A DNA stretch of 64,000 bases, taken from NCBI RefSeq assembly GCF_900100735.1, contig NZ_FNCJ01000015.1, positions 155,227 to 219,226 on the forward strand, in the 5' to 3' direction. The first letter of the stretch is position 1. Every line of letters starts with the position of its first letter. Under the pieces are notes generated by a model. It did no database searches. It was not told where the DNA came from and was given only the letters and a program-made list of their open reading frames with translations. This document shows, one piece after another, positions 51,827 to 61,205 of this stretch. The DNA comes from Paraburkholderia phenazinium (lineage in GTDB: Bacteria > Pseudomonadota > Gammaproteobacteria > Burkholderiales > Burkholderiaceae). The position numbers and the translations under genes were made by a program.

Positions 51827-53050
51827 ATGCAACAGCGGCATGTTTCGATCATCGGCGCGGGCCTGGGCGGCTTGTGCCTGGCACAAGGTCTCAAGCGGGC
51901 GGGGATCGCCTTCAATGTCTATGAGCGGGACCCTGGGCCCGCCAGCCGCAGCCAGGGATATCGGATCAGGATCGACGCCGATGGGCAGCGCGCCCTTGCA
52001 CAGTGCTTGCCGGCGCATCACTACGAACTGTTCCGGCAAAGCTGCAGCGTCTCGACTAGCGTCCGGTTCCTGAACCCCTGCATGGAGCCGATCGAGGGGC
52101 GGCCGGCGAGAACCTGGCGCGTACCGGTACCGGATGCGGCCGGCGAGCCTCAGGCTGAGCTTCCCGACCTCAGCGCAAACCGGCAGAGCTTGCGCGAAAT
52201 CCTGCTGTCGGGAATCGCGGACCGGGTGCATTTCGGCAAGACATTTCAGCGCTTCGACGCCACCGCAGACGACGAGGTACGCATCCGCTTCGAAGACGGC
52301 GCAGAGGTGACGTCGACACTGCTGGTCGGCGCCGACGGTGTGAACTCCGTGGTACGCGGCCAGCTCGTGCCCTCGGCGCGGCCTGTCGACACCGGTGCGG
52401 TCTGCCTGTACGGCAAGTCGGTCGTGACCCCGGCGCTGCGGACCATCATCGGCGCCGCCTTGAGCAAGGGCACATCTGTGATCTTCGCCGACGGTTTCGC
52501 GGCGATCCTGGATGCCATGCAGTTCTCGGCTCCGCTGCCCGTCATCGCGGCAAGGATCGCCCCGGAATGCCGGCTCAGTGCGGTGGATGACTACGTGTAC
52601 TGGGCCTTCATCGGGCCGCGCGCCACGCTAGGCGTCGGCGCGGCCGAGTCGGCCGCCCCGGCGCGCCTGACGGCGCTCATCGCGAGTCTCGTGCGCTGCT
52701 GGCATCCGCAACTGCGCACGCTGTTCGCCCACAGCGACACCGACACGCTCGCAATGCTGCCGGTTCGCAGCGCAGCACCAACGATCGCAACGTGGCGCCC
52801 AGGTCCGGTGACGCTGCTCGGCGACGCGATTCATGCGATGAGCCCGGCTGGCGGGGTCGGCGCTAACACCGCGTTGCGCGATGCCGCGGCGCTCGCCGAA
52901 GCGATCTCAGTGCCAAGCGAGCTGGGGAACGCCGTATCCGCCGTATCCGCCTATGAGGCCGCGATGCGCGAGTGGGCGCAGGCCGCAATCACGGCTTCCG
53001 AAGACGGTGCACGCCGTTTGTTCGCTGCCGTCAATACTAGCGAAGCGTAA
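51827..53050 (+). CDS. FAD-dependent aromatic-type monooxygenase
   Basis: The 407-residue protein has the three flavoprotein hydroxylase motifs: GAGLGGLCLAQGL at its start, GADGVNSVVR in the middle and LLGDAIHAMSPAGGVGANTA late. It uses NAD(P)H and oxygen to hydroxylate an organic substrate. Start is chosen at 51827, where GGGAG lies upstream and the Rossmann strand begins at once; starts at 51782 or 51797 are possible. The divergent AraC regulator suggests induction by its substrate. A small hypothetical gene follows after nine bases. Confidence 0.88.
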   Translation: MQQRHVSIIGAGLGGLCLAQGLKRAGIAFNVYERDPGPASRSQGYRIRIDADGQRALAQCLPAHHYELFRQSCSVSTSVRFLNPCMEPIEGRPARTWRVPVPDAAGEPQAELPDLSANRQSLREILLSGIADRVHFGKTFQRFDATADDEVRIRFEDGAEVTSTLLVGADGVNSVVRGQLVPSARPVDTGAVCLYGKSVVTPALRTIIGAALSKGTSVIFADGFAAILDAMQFSAPLPVIAARIAPECRLSAVDDYVYWAFIGPRATLGVGAAESAAPARLTALIASLVRCWHPQLRTLFAHSDTDTLAMLPVRSAAPTIATWRPGPVTLLGDAIHAMSPAGGVGANTALRDAAALAEAISVPSELGNAVSAVSAYEAAMREWAQAAITASEDGARRLFAAVNTSEA

Positions 53051-53059
53051 AGGAGAGCT

Positions 53060-53464
53060 ATGGAATCAATCGTCCGCTTTATCGTGCATGATATCGAAAA
53101 CTTCCCGATCGTCTGGTCGCGCCGCGCCGCGATCACGCCGGGCTATGCCGTGCAGTGGGAGCGCGAAATGGATGCGCTGACGGCGCGCGCCGAGCCGTTC
53201 GTGATCATTTTCGAGGAAGACCAGCCCGACGAGATGCACGAGGATCGCAAGATGCGAGGCATCTGGCTCAAGCGCAACAAGCTTGTCCTCGCGGAACAGT
53301 GCAAAGCGGTGCTGGCGATCGAACCGGATGCCATTAAACGGAGTGCATTGAAAGTGCAGTCCGCCCTGGCCGCGCGAGCCTTCGGCGTCACGATGGATGT
53401 CGCGGCGTCCGCGGAAGATGCGCGTTCGATGGCGTATGGCCTGCTCGGCGAACCGGCGCGTTAA
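53060..53464 (+). CDS. Hypothetical protein co-transcribed with the monooxygenase
   Basis: The 134-residue product (MESIVRFIVHDIENFPIVWS...) alternates strands and helices and includes PFVIIFEEDQPDE, reminiscent of small STAS-like domains, but resemblance is weak. It has a good GGAGAG ribosome site and begins nine bases after the monooxygenase stop, so the two form an operon. Function unknown. Confidence 0.7.
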   Translation: MESIVRFIVHDIENFPIVWSRRAAITPGYAVQWEREMDALTARAEPFVIIFEEDQPDEMHEDRKMRGIWLKRNKLVLAEQCKAVLAIEPDAIKRSALKVQSALAARAFGVTMDVAASAEDARSMAYGLLGEPAR

Positions 53465-53642
53465 TCCGGAACGGGCCGGGAGGGACCGAGCGAGCGAAAC
53501 AGCGCTTTACGCCGCAAGTTCCGCACGATATCGTCGCGCTGCGGGACGTTCAGATTTGACCGAAGCGGGTAGCCGCGTGGCGGCGTCGACTGGACTCGCC
53601 GCCTTACGGCCCCTCTTCTTCGTCTGACAATCTGGATCATTC

Positions 53643-54266
53643 ATGCTTCGATTCGAGAATCTGTGCAAACGCTACGGCGAGCACACTCTCTTTCAGGGAC
53701 TGCGTTATAGCGTGGACGCAGGGTGTATTGCACTGAACGATGAATCCGGCAGCGGCAAATCGACCCTGCTTGGCATCCTCGCCGGGGAAATCGAGCCCGA
53801 CGCCGGCGAGGCCTGGCTCGATGGACATTCGCTGCGCACGGCCCCGCTCGCGGCGAGGTCCGCACTCGCGTATGTGCCTGAGGACTGCCTCGCGTCTTCG
53901 CTGCAGACCGGGCGCGCGTTTCTCGAAGCCGTCGCCGCGCAGCGGAACACGGCGCTCGACAAGCGCACGCTCGAACTGGCCGACCGCTTTGGCCTGACAC
54001 CGCATCTGGAGAAGCGCTTCGAGCAAATGTCGTTCGGCACGCGCAAGAAAATCTGCCTGACTGCGGCGACGCTCGGCCGGGTTGCCGTCGTCATTGCGGA
54101 TGAGCCAAGCGGCGGACTCGATGCCGCCGCGCGCGCCGTCCTGGTCGACCTGTTCAAGGAGCTGGGGCGAGACCGCGTGGTGTTCTTCACGAGCTACGAC
54201 GCGGCACTGACGAGCGCCTGCGAGGCGCAAGCAATCAGTTTCGCGGATCTCGCTGCGCGCGGCTGA
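53643..54266 (+). CDS. Orphan ABC-type ATP-binding protein with divergent motifs
   Basis: The 207-residue protein has a Walker A variant DESGSGKST at 33-41 in which the first Gly is Asp, a degenerate signature MSFGTRKK in place of LSGGQ, and a normal Walker B VVIADEPSGGLD. This set occurs among single-domain ABC-2-like ATPases. No permease gene lies nearby and no strong ribosome site precedes the ATG. It may serve a distant permease or be a degenerating gene. Confidence 0.8.
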   Translation: MLRFENLCKRYGEHTLFQGLRYSVDAGCIALNDESGSGKSTLLGILAGEIEPDAGEAWLDGHSLRTAPLAARSALAYVPEDCLASSLQTGRAFLEAVAAQRNTALDKRTLELADRFGLTPHLEKRFEQMSFGTRKKICLTAATLGRVAVVIADEPSGGLDAAARAVLVDLFKELGRDRVVFFTSYDAALTSACEAQAISFADLAARG

Positions 54267-54329
54267 GCGGCGGGCCGGACGCAACGCATCCCCCTTCTAG
54301 CCGCGGCGGCCCAAGGTATCCGCGCCGCG

Positions 54330-54740
54330 TCACGGATGCAACGACAGGCCCTTGACGGCCTTATCGACCATCTTTCTAGGCCCGCGCAGCGCGATCCCCA
54401 CCACGTCGGGCCGGTCTGCGGGCTCGGCATGGAACGCCGCCCGGTTGTCGTCGTCATTGCCTGTGGAAAACATCGCTTTCACGTACACCGCGAGCGTCAA
54501 CTCCCGTTGCTGGCCCTGTTGAAATGCCCTCAGTAATCCGGCTGCGTCACCGCCGTAGATCATGATGGGCTGCCCGAGCAACGCAGCATATTGCCTGCCG
54601 TTCGCGTCCGCGTAGGGCTTTCCAATCGCCTCGGGGGCGGTCGCCGCGATCCCGGTTGCCAGAAACGCGGTGACATTGAGTTTCTGCCACGACGCGAGGT
54701 CATCGCGAACCACCAGCGCGACTTTTGTATCGAACTCCAT
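54330..54740 (-). CDS. DUF2000-family protein
   Basis: The 136-residue protein begins MEFDTKVALVVRDDLASWQK and contains KLNVTAFLATGIAAT and GLLRAFQQGQQRELTLAVY, matching the pattern of DUF2000 proteins, which look like peptidyl-tRNA hydrolase-like small folds of unknown role. ATG 54740 has AAGGA about seven bases upstream; a start three codons earlier is too close to it. It is convergent with the orphan ABC ATPase. Confidence 0.8.
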   Translation of the reverse strand: MEFDTKVALVVRDDLASWQKLNVTAFLATGIAATAPEAIGKPYADANGRQYAALLGQPIMIYGGDAAGLLRAFQQGQQRELTLAVYVKAMFSTGNDDDNRAAFHAEPADRPDVVGIALRGPRKMVDKAVKGLSLHP

Positions 54741-54885
54741 CCCTTCCATCCTTTTGCCAATTCACGTGGATGCATCCTGCGGGCCAAGGCGGCCGTGTGG
54801 CTGACGCGGCGCGATACCCCCGCTACGCAGGACCCCAACGGTCCCATCGGACCGCTTCGTGGAAAGACTAATCGTAGTTTGGCGC

Positions 54886-55725
54886 TCAGTCTGGAACGTT
54901 TGTGCAGCGCTTACTGTAGTGAGCCGGCGTCAGCCCGTAAGCGCGCCGGAACCAGCGGCCGAGATGGCTCTGATCAGCAAAACACAGCGCATGCGCAACC
55001 TCGGCCGGCGCCACGCCTCGGGCCAACCATTGGCGCGCTTTGGCGAGCCTCAACTGAATCAGGTAGGCGTGCGGCGCAAGCCCGAAGCTCGCCTTGAAAG
55101 CACGCGTCAGGCGGAAGCGGTCGACTCCGCAGGCCATTGCCAACTCATCGAGTCCAATATCGTCGTGCAAATGTGCGTGCAGGCATTCGCGCGCGCGTTG
55201 TGCGACCTCGGGCAAGCGGGGATCGCGCTGATGATGCAAACGCCAGTCGAGATGGCGGGTCAGGCTGTCGAGCAAGCTGTCGGTGGCGGCCTGGCGCGCG
55301 AACCGGGTCTCTTCGCTGCGCAACACGCGAAACAACCTTGCAATCGCCGTAGCGAATGCAATATCGTCGATCAGGGTGGCGGGGAACTGCGGCTGGCCCG
55401 TGACCGGCACCTCATCGGACCAGGCTCTCAGTTCGCGCATGAGCCAATCCGGCTTAAGGTAAAGCATCGAGTAAGTGAAGCCGCCCTGCGCCGGAGCGTG
55501 GCCGTCGTGGATATCGCCAGGCTCCAGCATGAACACATGGCCCGGTGTGCTATGGAGACGCGCGCGGCGGCATTCGAACTGTTGCACGCCTTGCTCGGTA
55601 AAGCCGAGAAGATACGCGTCATGCCAATGTGGATCGTAGGCATGGCCTTCGAAATGCGCACGTAGCGTTTCTATTCCGGTGCTGGCGTGCTGACGTAGGT
55701 CGACCCAGTTGTGTGCGCCCTTCAT
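54886..55725 (-). CDS. AraC-family regulator with N-terminal cupin
   Basis: The 279-residue protein has a cupin sensor (HWHDAYLLGFTEQGVQQFEC, HVFMLEPGDIHDGHAP) and an AraC-type C-terminus (LDELAMACGVDRFRLTRAF, EVAHALCFADQSHLGRWFRR). GGAGG precedes ATG 55725. It starts 11 bases after the MFS stop, so the two are in one operon; the regulator may sense the exported compound. Confidence 0.93.
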   Translation of the reverse strand: MKGAHNWVDLRQHASTGIETLRAHFEGHAYDPHWHDAYLLGFTEQGVQQFECRRARLHSTPGHVFMLEPGDIHDGHAPAQGGFTYSMLYLKPDWLMRELRAWSDEVPVTGQPQFPATLIDDIAFATAIARLFRVLRSEETRFARQAATDSLLDSLTRHLDWRLHHQRDPRLPEVAQRARECLHAHLHDDIGLDELAMACGVDRFRLTRAFKASFGLAPHAYLIQLRLAKARQWLARGVAPAEVAHALCFADQSHLGRWFRRAYGLTPAHYSKRCTNVPD

Positions 55726-55736
55726 GGCCTCGCCTC

Positions 55737-57023
55737 CTATCGGGTGGCCCACCTGTCCTGTACGTAACGCGCCATCCGGCGCCACGGCGGATCGGCAAAC
55801 AGGATCAGCGCCCCCAAAGCCAGGCAGCCGCAAAACAGGAAGGTGCCCCGGTAACCCACCCCAGCGACCAGCAAGCCGGACAGCACGCCGGAGAGGATCG
55901 AGCCGACGCGAGCCGAATTGAAGAACAGCGCCGTCGCCGCGCCGGGCGAGCGCGGCATCAGATCCTGCACGTAGGTCATGCCCAGGCACGAGGTCACGGC
56001 CACCACGAACGCATTGAGCGCCTGCATCGGGATCAGGAACGAGATCGAACTGGCCGCCGCCACGCAGATGAAATACAGCATATGGACACCCGCGCACGCG
56101 GCCAGCCAGCGCAGCTTGTTCAAGCTCGCGCCACGGGCGCCCAGCGCGAGCATCATCGGAATTTCGAGGAAGGCGCCTAGACCGAGCATGATCGACACGT
56201 CGATGCGGGTGCCGTGCAGCCCATGAACCACATAGAGCGGCAGCACGATCATGGTCGCGTTGGCGGCGAGGCCGATCAGCGTCAGCGCCAGCACCGAGCG
56301 CCAGATCACACGCGACGGCGCCACCGGATGCACAAAGTCCGGCTCGACCGGCACTTCCGGTTCGACCGTCGTGACTTCGAGCGAGGATGCCGGGTCGCCG
56401 GCGACATGATCCGGCGCGCTGTGCAAGTCTCCCCCCGGCGCCTCGTGCATGCGCCAAATGATCGCGCCGCAGGCGGCGAAGCACGCCGCCGCAAACAGAA
56501 ACAGCCCATAGAAGCCGGTGCCGGCCAGAACCAGCGCCCCCACCGAGGGCCCGAATACCCATGCGACCGACAACACGGTTCGCAGTGTCGCCGTGGCAAA
56601 GGTCCGCTCCGCTTCGTTCGTGACGGGCAACGCGGCGCGGCCGAACGAGAACACCAGTGAGAGCGCAGAACCGCCCGCGCCGAGAAACGCAATCCCAATT
56701 ATTAGGAGAGCCCGGTAATCGCGCACGAAACACAGCAACAGGAAACCGAGTGTCGCTGCACCCAGCGCCGCTAGCAACAGCGTGCGGTGATGGCCGTTGC
56801 GATCGGACCACTTGCCGGCCCAGGCGCTCGCCGCCACCCCGCTCGCGGCAATCAGCGTCATGAAAAGCCCTAGCTTTAGCGGCGTCATCCCGGCGCGCTC
56901 GACGCCGAATAGAGACAGATAGGGGGCCGTAAACGACATGGCGACCCCGAGCATCAGGGTCGCGCCCGCCAGTGACATGAACGAAGGGATGCGCGTGAGA
57001 CTGACGAGCCGGGAGTAGTTCAT
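55737..57023 (-). CDS. MFS sugar-efflux-type transporter (SetA-like)
   Basis: The 428-residue protein has twelve hydrophobic stretches and the MFS loop GKWSDRNGHHRTLLL between helices 2 and 3. The first helix (SLAGATLMLGVAMSFTAPYL) resembles SetA-type sugar efflux proteins. ATG 57023 fits the first helix better than longer frames. It is followed by an AraC gene in the same operon. Substrate is unproven. Confidence 0.85.
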   Translation of the reverse strand: MNYSRLVSLTRIPSFMSLAGATLMLGVAMSFTAPYLSLFGVERAGMTPLKLGLFMTLIAASGVAASAWAGKWSDRNGHHRTLLLAALGAATLGFLLLCFVRDYRALLIIGIAFLGAGGSALSLVFSFGRAALPVTNEAERTFATATLRTVLSVAWVFGPSVGALVLAGTGFYGLFLFAAACFAACGAIIWRMHEAPGGDLHSAPDHVAGDPASSLEVTTVEPEVPVEPDFVHPVAPSRVIWRSVLALTLIGLAANATMIVLPLYVVHGLHGTRIDVSIMLGLGAFLEIPMMLALGARGASLNKLRWLAACAGVHMLYFICVAAASSISFLIPMQALNAFVVAVTSCLGMTYVQDLMPRSPGAATALFFNSARVGSILSGVLSGLLVAGVGYRGTFLFCGCLALGALILFADPPWRRMARYVQDRWATR

Positions 57024-57375
57024 CGATGACGCGAAGTAATGCTGACTGCATACATCGTCGCGCGAGAATCCGCTCAGCGCACGCAGTTGGCTAACGGCAA
57101 GGGAGCGCGCACCGATATCCCCAAAAGTCGGCCGGTACAACGCACGGGTGAACCGGCAGTATGCCAAAGCTTGCTGAAACGCGTTAGCGAATCGGTCAGC
57201 GGCGCCAACGCACGCGGATTCACGCTGTTACGTCGCATGTGCGAGTTCGCGGCTCTGCCCGGCGCTCTAACGAAAGCCACTAGAGGCAAGTCGGGATCGA
57301 GCGCTTGTCCGAGCCCAGAACGCAAAACGGCCCCTCCGGGGAGGGGCCGCTCTTTGCACCAGGCGCGTGACGCGC
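57024..57375. promoter_or_regulatory. Upstream region of MFS operon, with cyo terminator
   Basis: This gap separates cyoD from the MFS gene on the same strand. It carries the cyo terminator at 57322-57349 and should hold the MFS promoter. No gene seen. Confidence 0.45.
57317..57349 (-). terminator. Terminator of cyoABCD operon
   Basis: On the minus strand the stem CGGCCCCTCC/GGAGGGGCCG with a small loop is followed by TTTTGCG. It lies about 27 bases after the cyoD stop. Confidence 0.8.
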
Positions 57376-57708
57376 TTAGCGGGACATCATGTTCATGCTG
57401 ACGTTATGCATGATCCACAACGAACCGACAATCAGAATCACGGCGGTCAGCACGGTAAAGCCGAACGCCATGACATTCCAACGCTGTGCCGACGAAGTGT
57501 TCATATGCAGGAAGAACACCAGGTGCACGATGATCTGCACGAACGCCAGTCCGGCAATCGCCAGCAGCGCGCTATTGCCGGTCAGCGAACCGGTCATGAT
57601 GATGCCGAACGCCGCAGCAGTCAGCAGGACGGACAGGATGAAGCCGGCCGTGTAGCTGCCAAAGCTGCCATGGCTCTCACCCGAGTGAGCGGTATGGCTA
57701 TGATCCAT
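57376..57708 (-). CDS. cyoD: Cytochrome o ubiquinol oxidase subunit IV
   Basis: The 110-residue protein has three membrane helices and the CyoD segment FVQIIVHLVFFLHMNTSS. It assists assembly of the CuB-heme site in the cytochrome bo3 quinol oxidase. It follows cyoC without a gap (TAA directly before ATG) and ends the operon before a clear terminator. No cyoE heme O synthase gene lies next to it. Confidence 0.96.
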   Translation of the reverse strand: MDHSHTAHSGESHGSFGSYTAGFILSVLLTAAAFGIIMTGSLTGNSALLAIAGLAFVQIIVHLVFFLHMNTSSAQRWNVMAFGFTVLTAVILIVGSLWIMHNVSMNMMSR

Positions 57709-58317
57709 TTAAATCACACTCGTAAGGTAGACAAAGGTAAAGACACCGATCCAGACGATGTCCAAGAAGTGCCAGAAGAGGCTCAGGCACGTCAGGCGCG
57801 TCAGTTCGCGCTCGGTCAGCTTAGGACTGCGGATCACCTGAACACTCAGGACGATCATCCACAGCAGGCCGAACGTCACGTGCAAACCGTGTGTGCCGAC
57901 CAGCGTGAAGAACGACGACCAGAACGCGCTGCGGTCCGGACCGGCGCCTACCGCGATCAGGTGCGCGAATTCGCGCAGTTCGAGCACGAGGAACGACACG
58001 CCGAGCAGGAACGTCACTGCGAGCCAGCCGAGCAACATGCCCTTCTTACCCTTGTGCGCGCCGATCATGGCGAAGCCGTAGGTGATCGAGCTCAACAGCA
58101 GCGCGGCTGTTTCCAGCGCAACGCCTGGAATCTCAAACAGGTCCTTGGCGGTCGGGCCACCGGCGAACTGGTGGCTCATCACTGCGAAAACCGCAAACAG
58201 CGAAGCAAAGATGATGCAGTCGGTCATCAGGTACAGCCAGAAACCGAACACCGATTGCGACGGCACGTGGTCCGCGTCGTGATGGACGTCGTGCCCTAAA
58301 GTAGTCGTCTGTGACAT
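57709..58317 (-). CDS. cyoC: Cytochrome o ubiquinol oxidase subunit III
   Basis: The 202-residue protein has five helices, beginning with a histidine-rich tail (GHDVHHDADH) and containing LVGTHGLHVTFGLLWM and CLSLFWHFLDIVWIGVFT, typical subunit III segments. It forms part of the bo3 oxidase membrane core. Its ATG overlaps the cyoB TAA by one base, so translation is coupled. Confidence 0.96.
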   Translation of the reverse strand: MSQTTTLGHDVHHDADHVPSQSVFGFWLYLMTDCIIFASLFAVFAVMSHQFAGGPTAKDLFEIPGVALETAALLLSSITYGFAMIGAHKGKKGMLLGWLAVTFLLGVSFLVLELREFAHLIAVGAGPDRSAFWSSFFTLVGTHGLHVTFGLLWMIVLSVQVIRSPKLTERELTRLTCLSLFWHFLDIVWIGVFTFVYLTSVI

Positions 58318-60308
58318 TAATCCACCTCTGCCAATTCAAGCGCCTTACCAGCGCTACGTCCTTCTTCGATCTGGCGAACCGTATCGGCCGGAATGTAATA
58401 ACCGTGGTCGTCGCTGAAGCTATGGACGATAACCGTACCAATCGCCCCGACGATCCCGACGATCGCCAGCCACCAGATGTGCCAGATTGCTGCGAAGCCG
58501 AGCACCAGGCTGAACGCGGCGATAAAGAAACCAGCGCTCGTGTTCGACGGCATGTGAATGTCGCGGTACACCGGCTTGGTCTTCTCAGTCTTCGCACGCT
58601 GCTTCATGTCGGTGAACGCATCCAGCTCGTGCACCGTCGGCACGATCGCGAAGTTGTAGACCGGCGGCGGCGAGGTCGTCGACCATTCCAGCGTACGGCC
58701 ATCCCACGGATCGCCCGAGACGTCGCGGTTTTCCGGCAGGTTGCGGTCGCGAATGCTCACGAAGATCTGCAGCAGTTGGCACGCAATACCGATCGCGACC
58801 AGCACAGCACCCACTTCAGCCGCCAGCAGCCACGGATGCCATTGCGGGTTGTCGTAGTGATTCAGACGACGCGTCATGCCCATGAAACCAAGCACGTAAA
58901 GCGGTGTGAAGGCGACCCAGAAGCCGACTTGCCAGAACCAGAACGAGGCCTTGCCGAGCTTTTCGTTCAGCTTGAAACCAAACGCCTTCGGGAACCAGTA
59001 GTTGAAACCAGCCAGATAACCGAACAGCACGCCACCGATGATCACGTTGTGGAAGTGAGCAATCAGGAACAGGCTGTTGTGCAGCACGAAGTCCGCGCCC
59101 GGAATCGCCATCATCACGCCGGTCATGCCGCCGATCGTGAAAGTGACCATGAAGCCGAGCGTCCATAGCACCGGCGTCGTGAATTCGAGGCGGCCCTTGT
59201 AGATCGTGAACAGCCAGTTGAAGACCTTCACGCCGGTCGGAATCGCAATGATCATGGTCGCGATGCCGAAGAAGGCATTCACGTCCGCACCCGAACCCAT
59301 CGTAAAGAAGTGGTGCAGCCACACGAGGAACGACAGCACCATGATCCCGCAGGTCGCATAGACCATGGTCTTGTAGCCGAACAACGGCTTCTTCGCATAC
59401 GTCGCGATGACTTCCGAGAAGATACCGAACGCCGGCAGGATCAGGATGTACACCTCCGGATGGCCCCACGCCCAGATCAGGTTCAGGTACAGCATGGCGT
59501 TGCCGCCGCCTTCATTCGTGAAGAAGTGCATGCCGAGGTAGCGGTCGAGGCCGAGCAGCGCCAGGGTGACCGTCAGAATCGGGAACGCAGCCATGATCAG
59601 CACGTTCGTGCACAGTGCCGTCCAGGTGAACACCGGCATCTTCATGAACGTCATGCCAGGCGCGCGCATCTTGACGATCGTGACAAAGAAGTTGATCCCG
59701 GTCAGCAAGGTCCCGATACCCGAGAGCTGCAAACTCCAGATGTAGTAATCTACTCCCACACCCGGACTGAACTTCAGCTCGGAGAGCGGCGGATAAGCCA
59801 GCCAGCCGGTCTGCGCAAATTCACCGATCACGAGCGAGATGTTAATCAGGATCGCGCTGACTGCCGTCATCCAGAACGACAGCGAATTCAGGAACGGGTA
59901 TGCCACGTCGCGTGCGCCGATCTGCAGCGGCACGATCAGGTTCATCAGGCCCACCATGAACACCATCGCCATGAAGAAAATCATGATGACGCCGTGCGCG
60001 GAGAAGATCTGATCGTAGTGATGCGGCGGCAGGTAGCCGGGGTTGTGATACGCGAGCGCCAATTGCGTACGCATCATGATCGCGTCGGCGAAGCCGCGCA
60101 GCAGCATGATCATCGCAACCACGATGTACATGACACCGAGACGCTTGTGGTCAACCGAGGTGAGCCATTCGGTCCACAAGTAGCGCCACTTGCCGAAGTA
60201 CGTCACGGCGCCGAGCACCGTAACCGCGCCGATGCCCATCAGGGCCGCGGCGAACATAATGATCGGCTCGTGGTACGGAATCGAGTCGAGGGTTAATTTA
60301 CCGAACAT
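58317..60308 (-). CDS. cyoB: Cytochrome o ubiquinol oxidase subunit I
   Basis: The 663-residue protein is the catalytic subunit. Histidine ligands for low-spin heme (SAHGVIMIFFMAMVF), the cross-linked His-Tyr region (WAWGHPEVYILILPAFG), the CuB pair (VWLHHFFTMG) and the heme o ligand (IAHFHNVIIGG) are all visible. It reduces oxygen to water and pumps protons in the inner membrane. It starts three bases after the cyoA stop. Confidence 0.98.
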   Translation of the reverse strand: MFGKLTLDSIPYHEPIIMFAAALMGIGAVTVLGAVTYFGKWRYLWTEWLTSVDHKRLGVMYIVVAMIMLLRGFADAIMMRTQLALAYHNPGYLPPHHYDQIFSAHGVIMIFFMAMVFMVGLMNLIVPLQIGARDVAYPFLNSLSFWMTAVSAILINISLVIGEFAQTGWLAYPPLSELKFSPGVGVDYYIWSLQLSGIGTLLTGINFFVTIVKMRAPGMTFMKMPVFTWTALCTNVLIMAAFPILTVTLALLGLDRYLGMHFFTNEGGGNAMLYLNLIWAWGHPEVYILILPAFGIFSEVIATYAKKPLFGYKTMVYATCGIMVLSFLVWLHHFFTMGSGADVNAFFGIATMIIAIPTGVKVFNWLFTIYKGRLEFTTPVLWTLGFMVTFTIGGMTGVMMAIPGADFVLHNSLFLIAHFHNVIIGGVLFGYLAGFNYWFPKAFGFKLNEKLGKASFWFWQVGFWVAFTPLYVLGFMGMTRRLNHYDNPQWHPWLLAAEVGAVLVAIGIACQLLQIFVSIRDRNLPENRDVSGDPWDGRTLEWSTTSPPPVYNFAIVPTVHELDAFTDMKQRAKTEKTKPVYRDIHMPSNTSAGFFIAAFSLVLGFAAIWHIWWLAIVGIVGAIGTVIVHSFSDDHGYYIPADTVRQIEEGRSAGKALELAEVD

Positions 60309-60311
60309 GCG

Positions 60312-61205
60312 TTACCCCTTGGCCTTGCAGTTACTGTTGTCCTGCAGATCCAGGACGTTGCCGTTGTTGTATCGGGCGATGATGTTGTGGAAGAGCTTCG
60401 GATCGACCGACGAGAAGTAGGTGACCGGCTCTTTTTCGCCCGGCTGCGACACGACGTTGTAGCGGTTCATGTCGAGGCTGTTCGACGATGCGCGCACCTT
60501 GGCGACCCATGCGTTGAACTCTTCAGGCGACTGGGCAAGTGCGCGGAACTTCATGTCCGAGAAGCCCTTGCCGCTGAAGTTAGCCGACTCGCCTGCGTAA
60601 TCGCCGGCTTCGTCAGCGATCAGGTGCAGCTTCGTCTGCATGCCTGCCATCGCGTAGATCTGGCCGCCGAGCTGCGGGATGAAGAACGAGTTCATCACCG
60701 AGTCCGACGTGATATTGAAGTTGACCGGCGTGCCAACGGGAATCGCGAGCTGGTTGACCGACGCGATGCCGAGATCCGGGTAGATGAAGAGCCACTTCCA
60801 GTCGAGCGCAACCACTTCGACGTTGATTGGCTTGACGCTCGATTCGAGCGGACGGTACGGGTCGAGCTCGTGCGTGCTCTTCCAGGTGAGCACGCCAAGG
60901 AACAGAATGATCAGCGTAGGAATGGTCCAGATCGCGATCTCAATGCCCGTGGAATGCGACCAGTTGGGACGGTATTCCGCGCTCTTGTTGGACGCGCGAT
61001 AGCGCCATGCAAACAGCAGCGTCATCGCGATGACCGGAATCACGACGATGAGCATGGCCCATGTCGATGTAGCGATAAGGTCACGCTCCGCCGCGCCCAC
61101 GCTGCCTTTGGGGTTCAACAGATCGAGGTTGCTGCAACCTGAGAGCAGAGTTGCCAGCCCGATGGCGGCGGAACTCATCGCCCCTCGTAGAGTCTTTTCT
61201 TTCAT
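60312..61205 (-). CDS. cyoA: Cytochrome o ubiquinol oxidase subunit II
   Basis: The 297-residue precursor has a lipoprotein signal ending in LLSGC (lipidated Cys near residue 24), two helices (TWAMLIVVIPVIAMTLLFAW, and IEIAIWTIPTLIILFLGVLT) and a periplasmic cupredoxin-like domain that lacks the CuA ligands, as expected for a quinol oxidase. It is the first gene of cyoABCD. A hairpin and a possible Fnr-type site lie upstream. Confidence 0.97.
   Translation of the reverse strand: MKEKTLRGAMSSAAIGLATLLSGCSNLDLLNPKGSVGAAERDLIATSTWAMLIVVIPVIAMTLLFAWRYRASNKSAEYRPNWSHSTGIEIAIWTIPTLIILFLGVLTWKSTHELDPYRPLESSVKPINVEVVALDWKWLFIYPDLGIASVNQLAIPVGTPVNFNITSDSVMNSFFIPQLGGQIYAMAGMQTKLHLIADEAGDYAGESANFSGKGFSDMKFRALAQSPEEFNAWVAKVRASSNSLDMNRYNVVSQPGEKEPVTYFSSVDPKLFHNIIARYNNGNVLDLQDNSNCKAKG

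Noticed and set aside
55726..57051. Long minus-strand extension that would fuse AraC to an upstream frame
   Set aside because: The extension runs through the MFS gene in another frame; the AraC gene has its own GGAGG and ATG at 55725.
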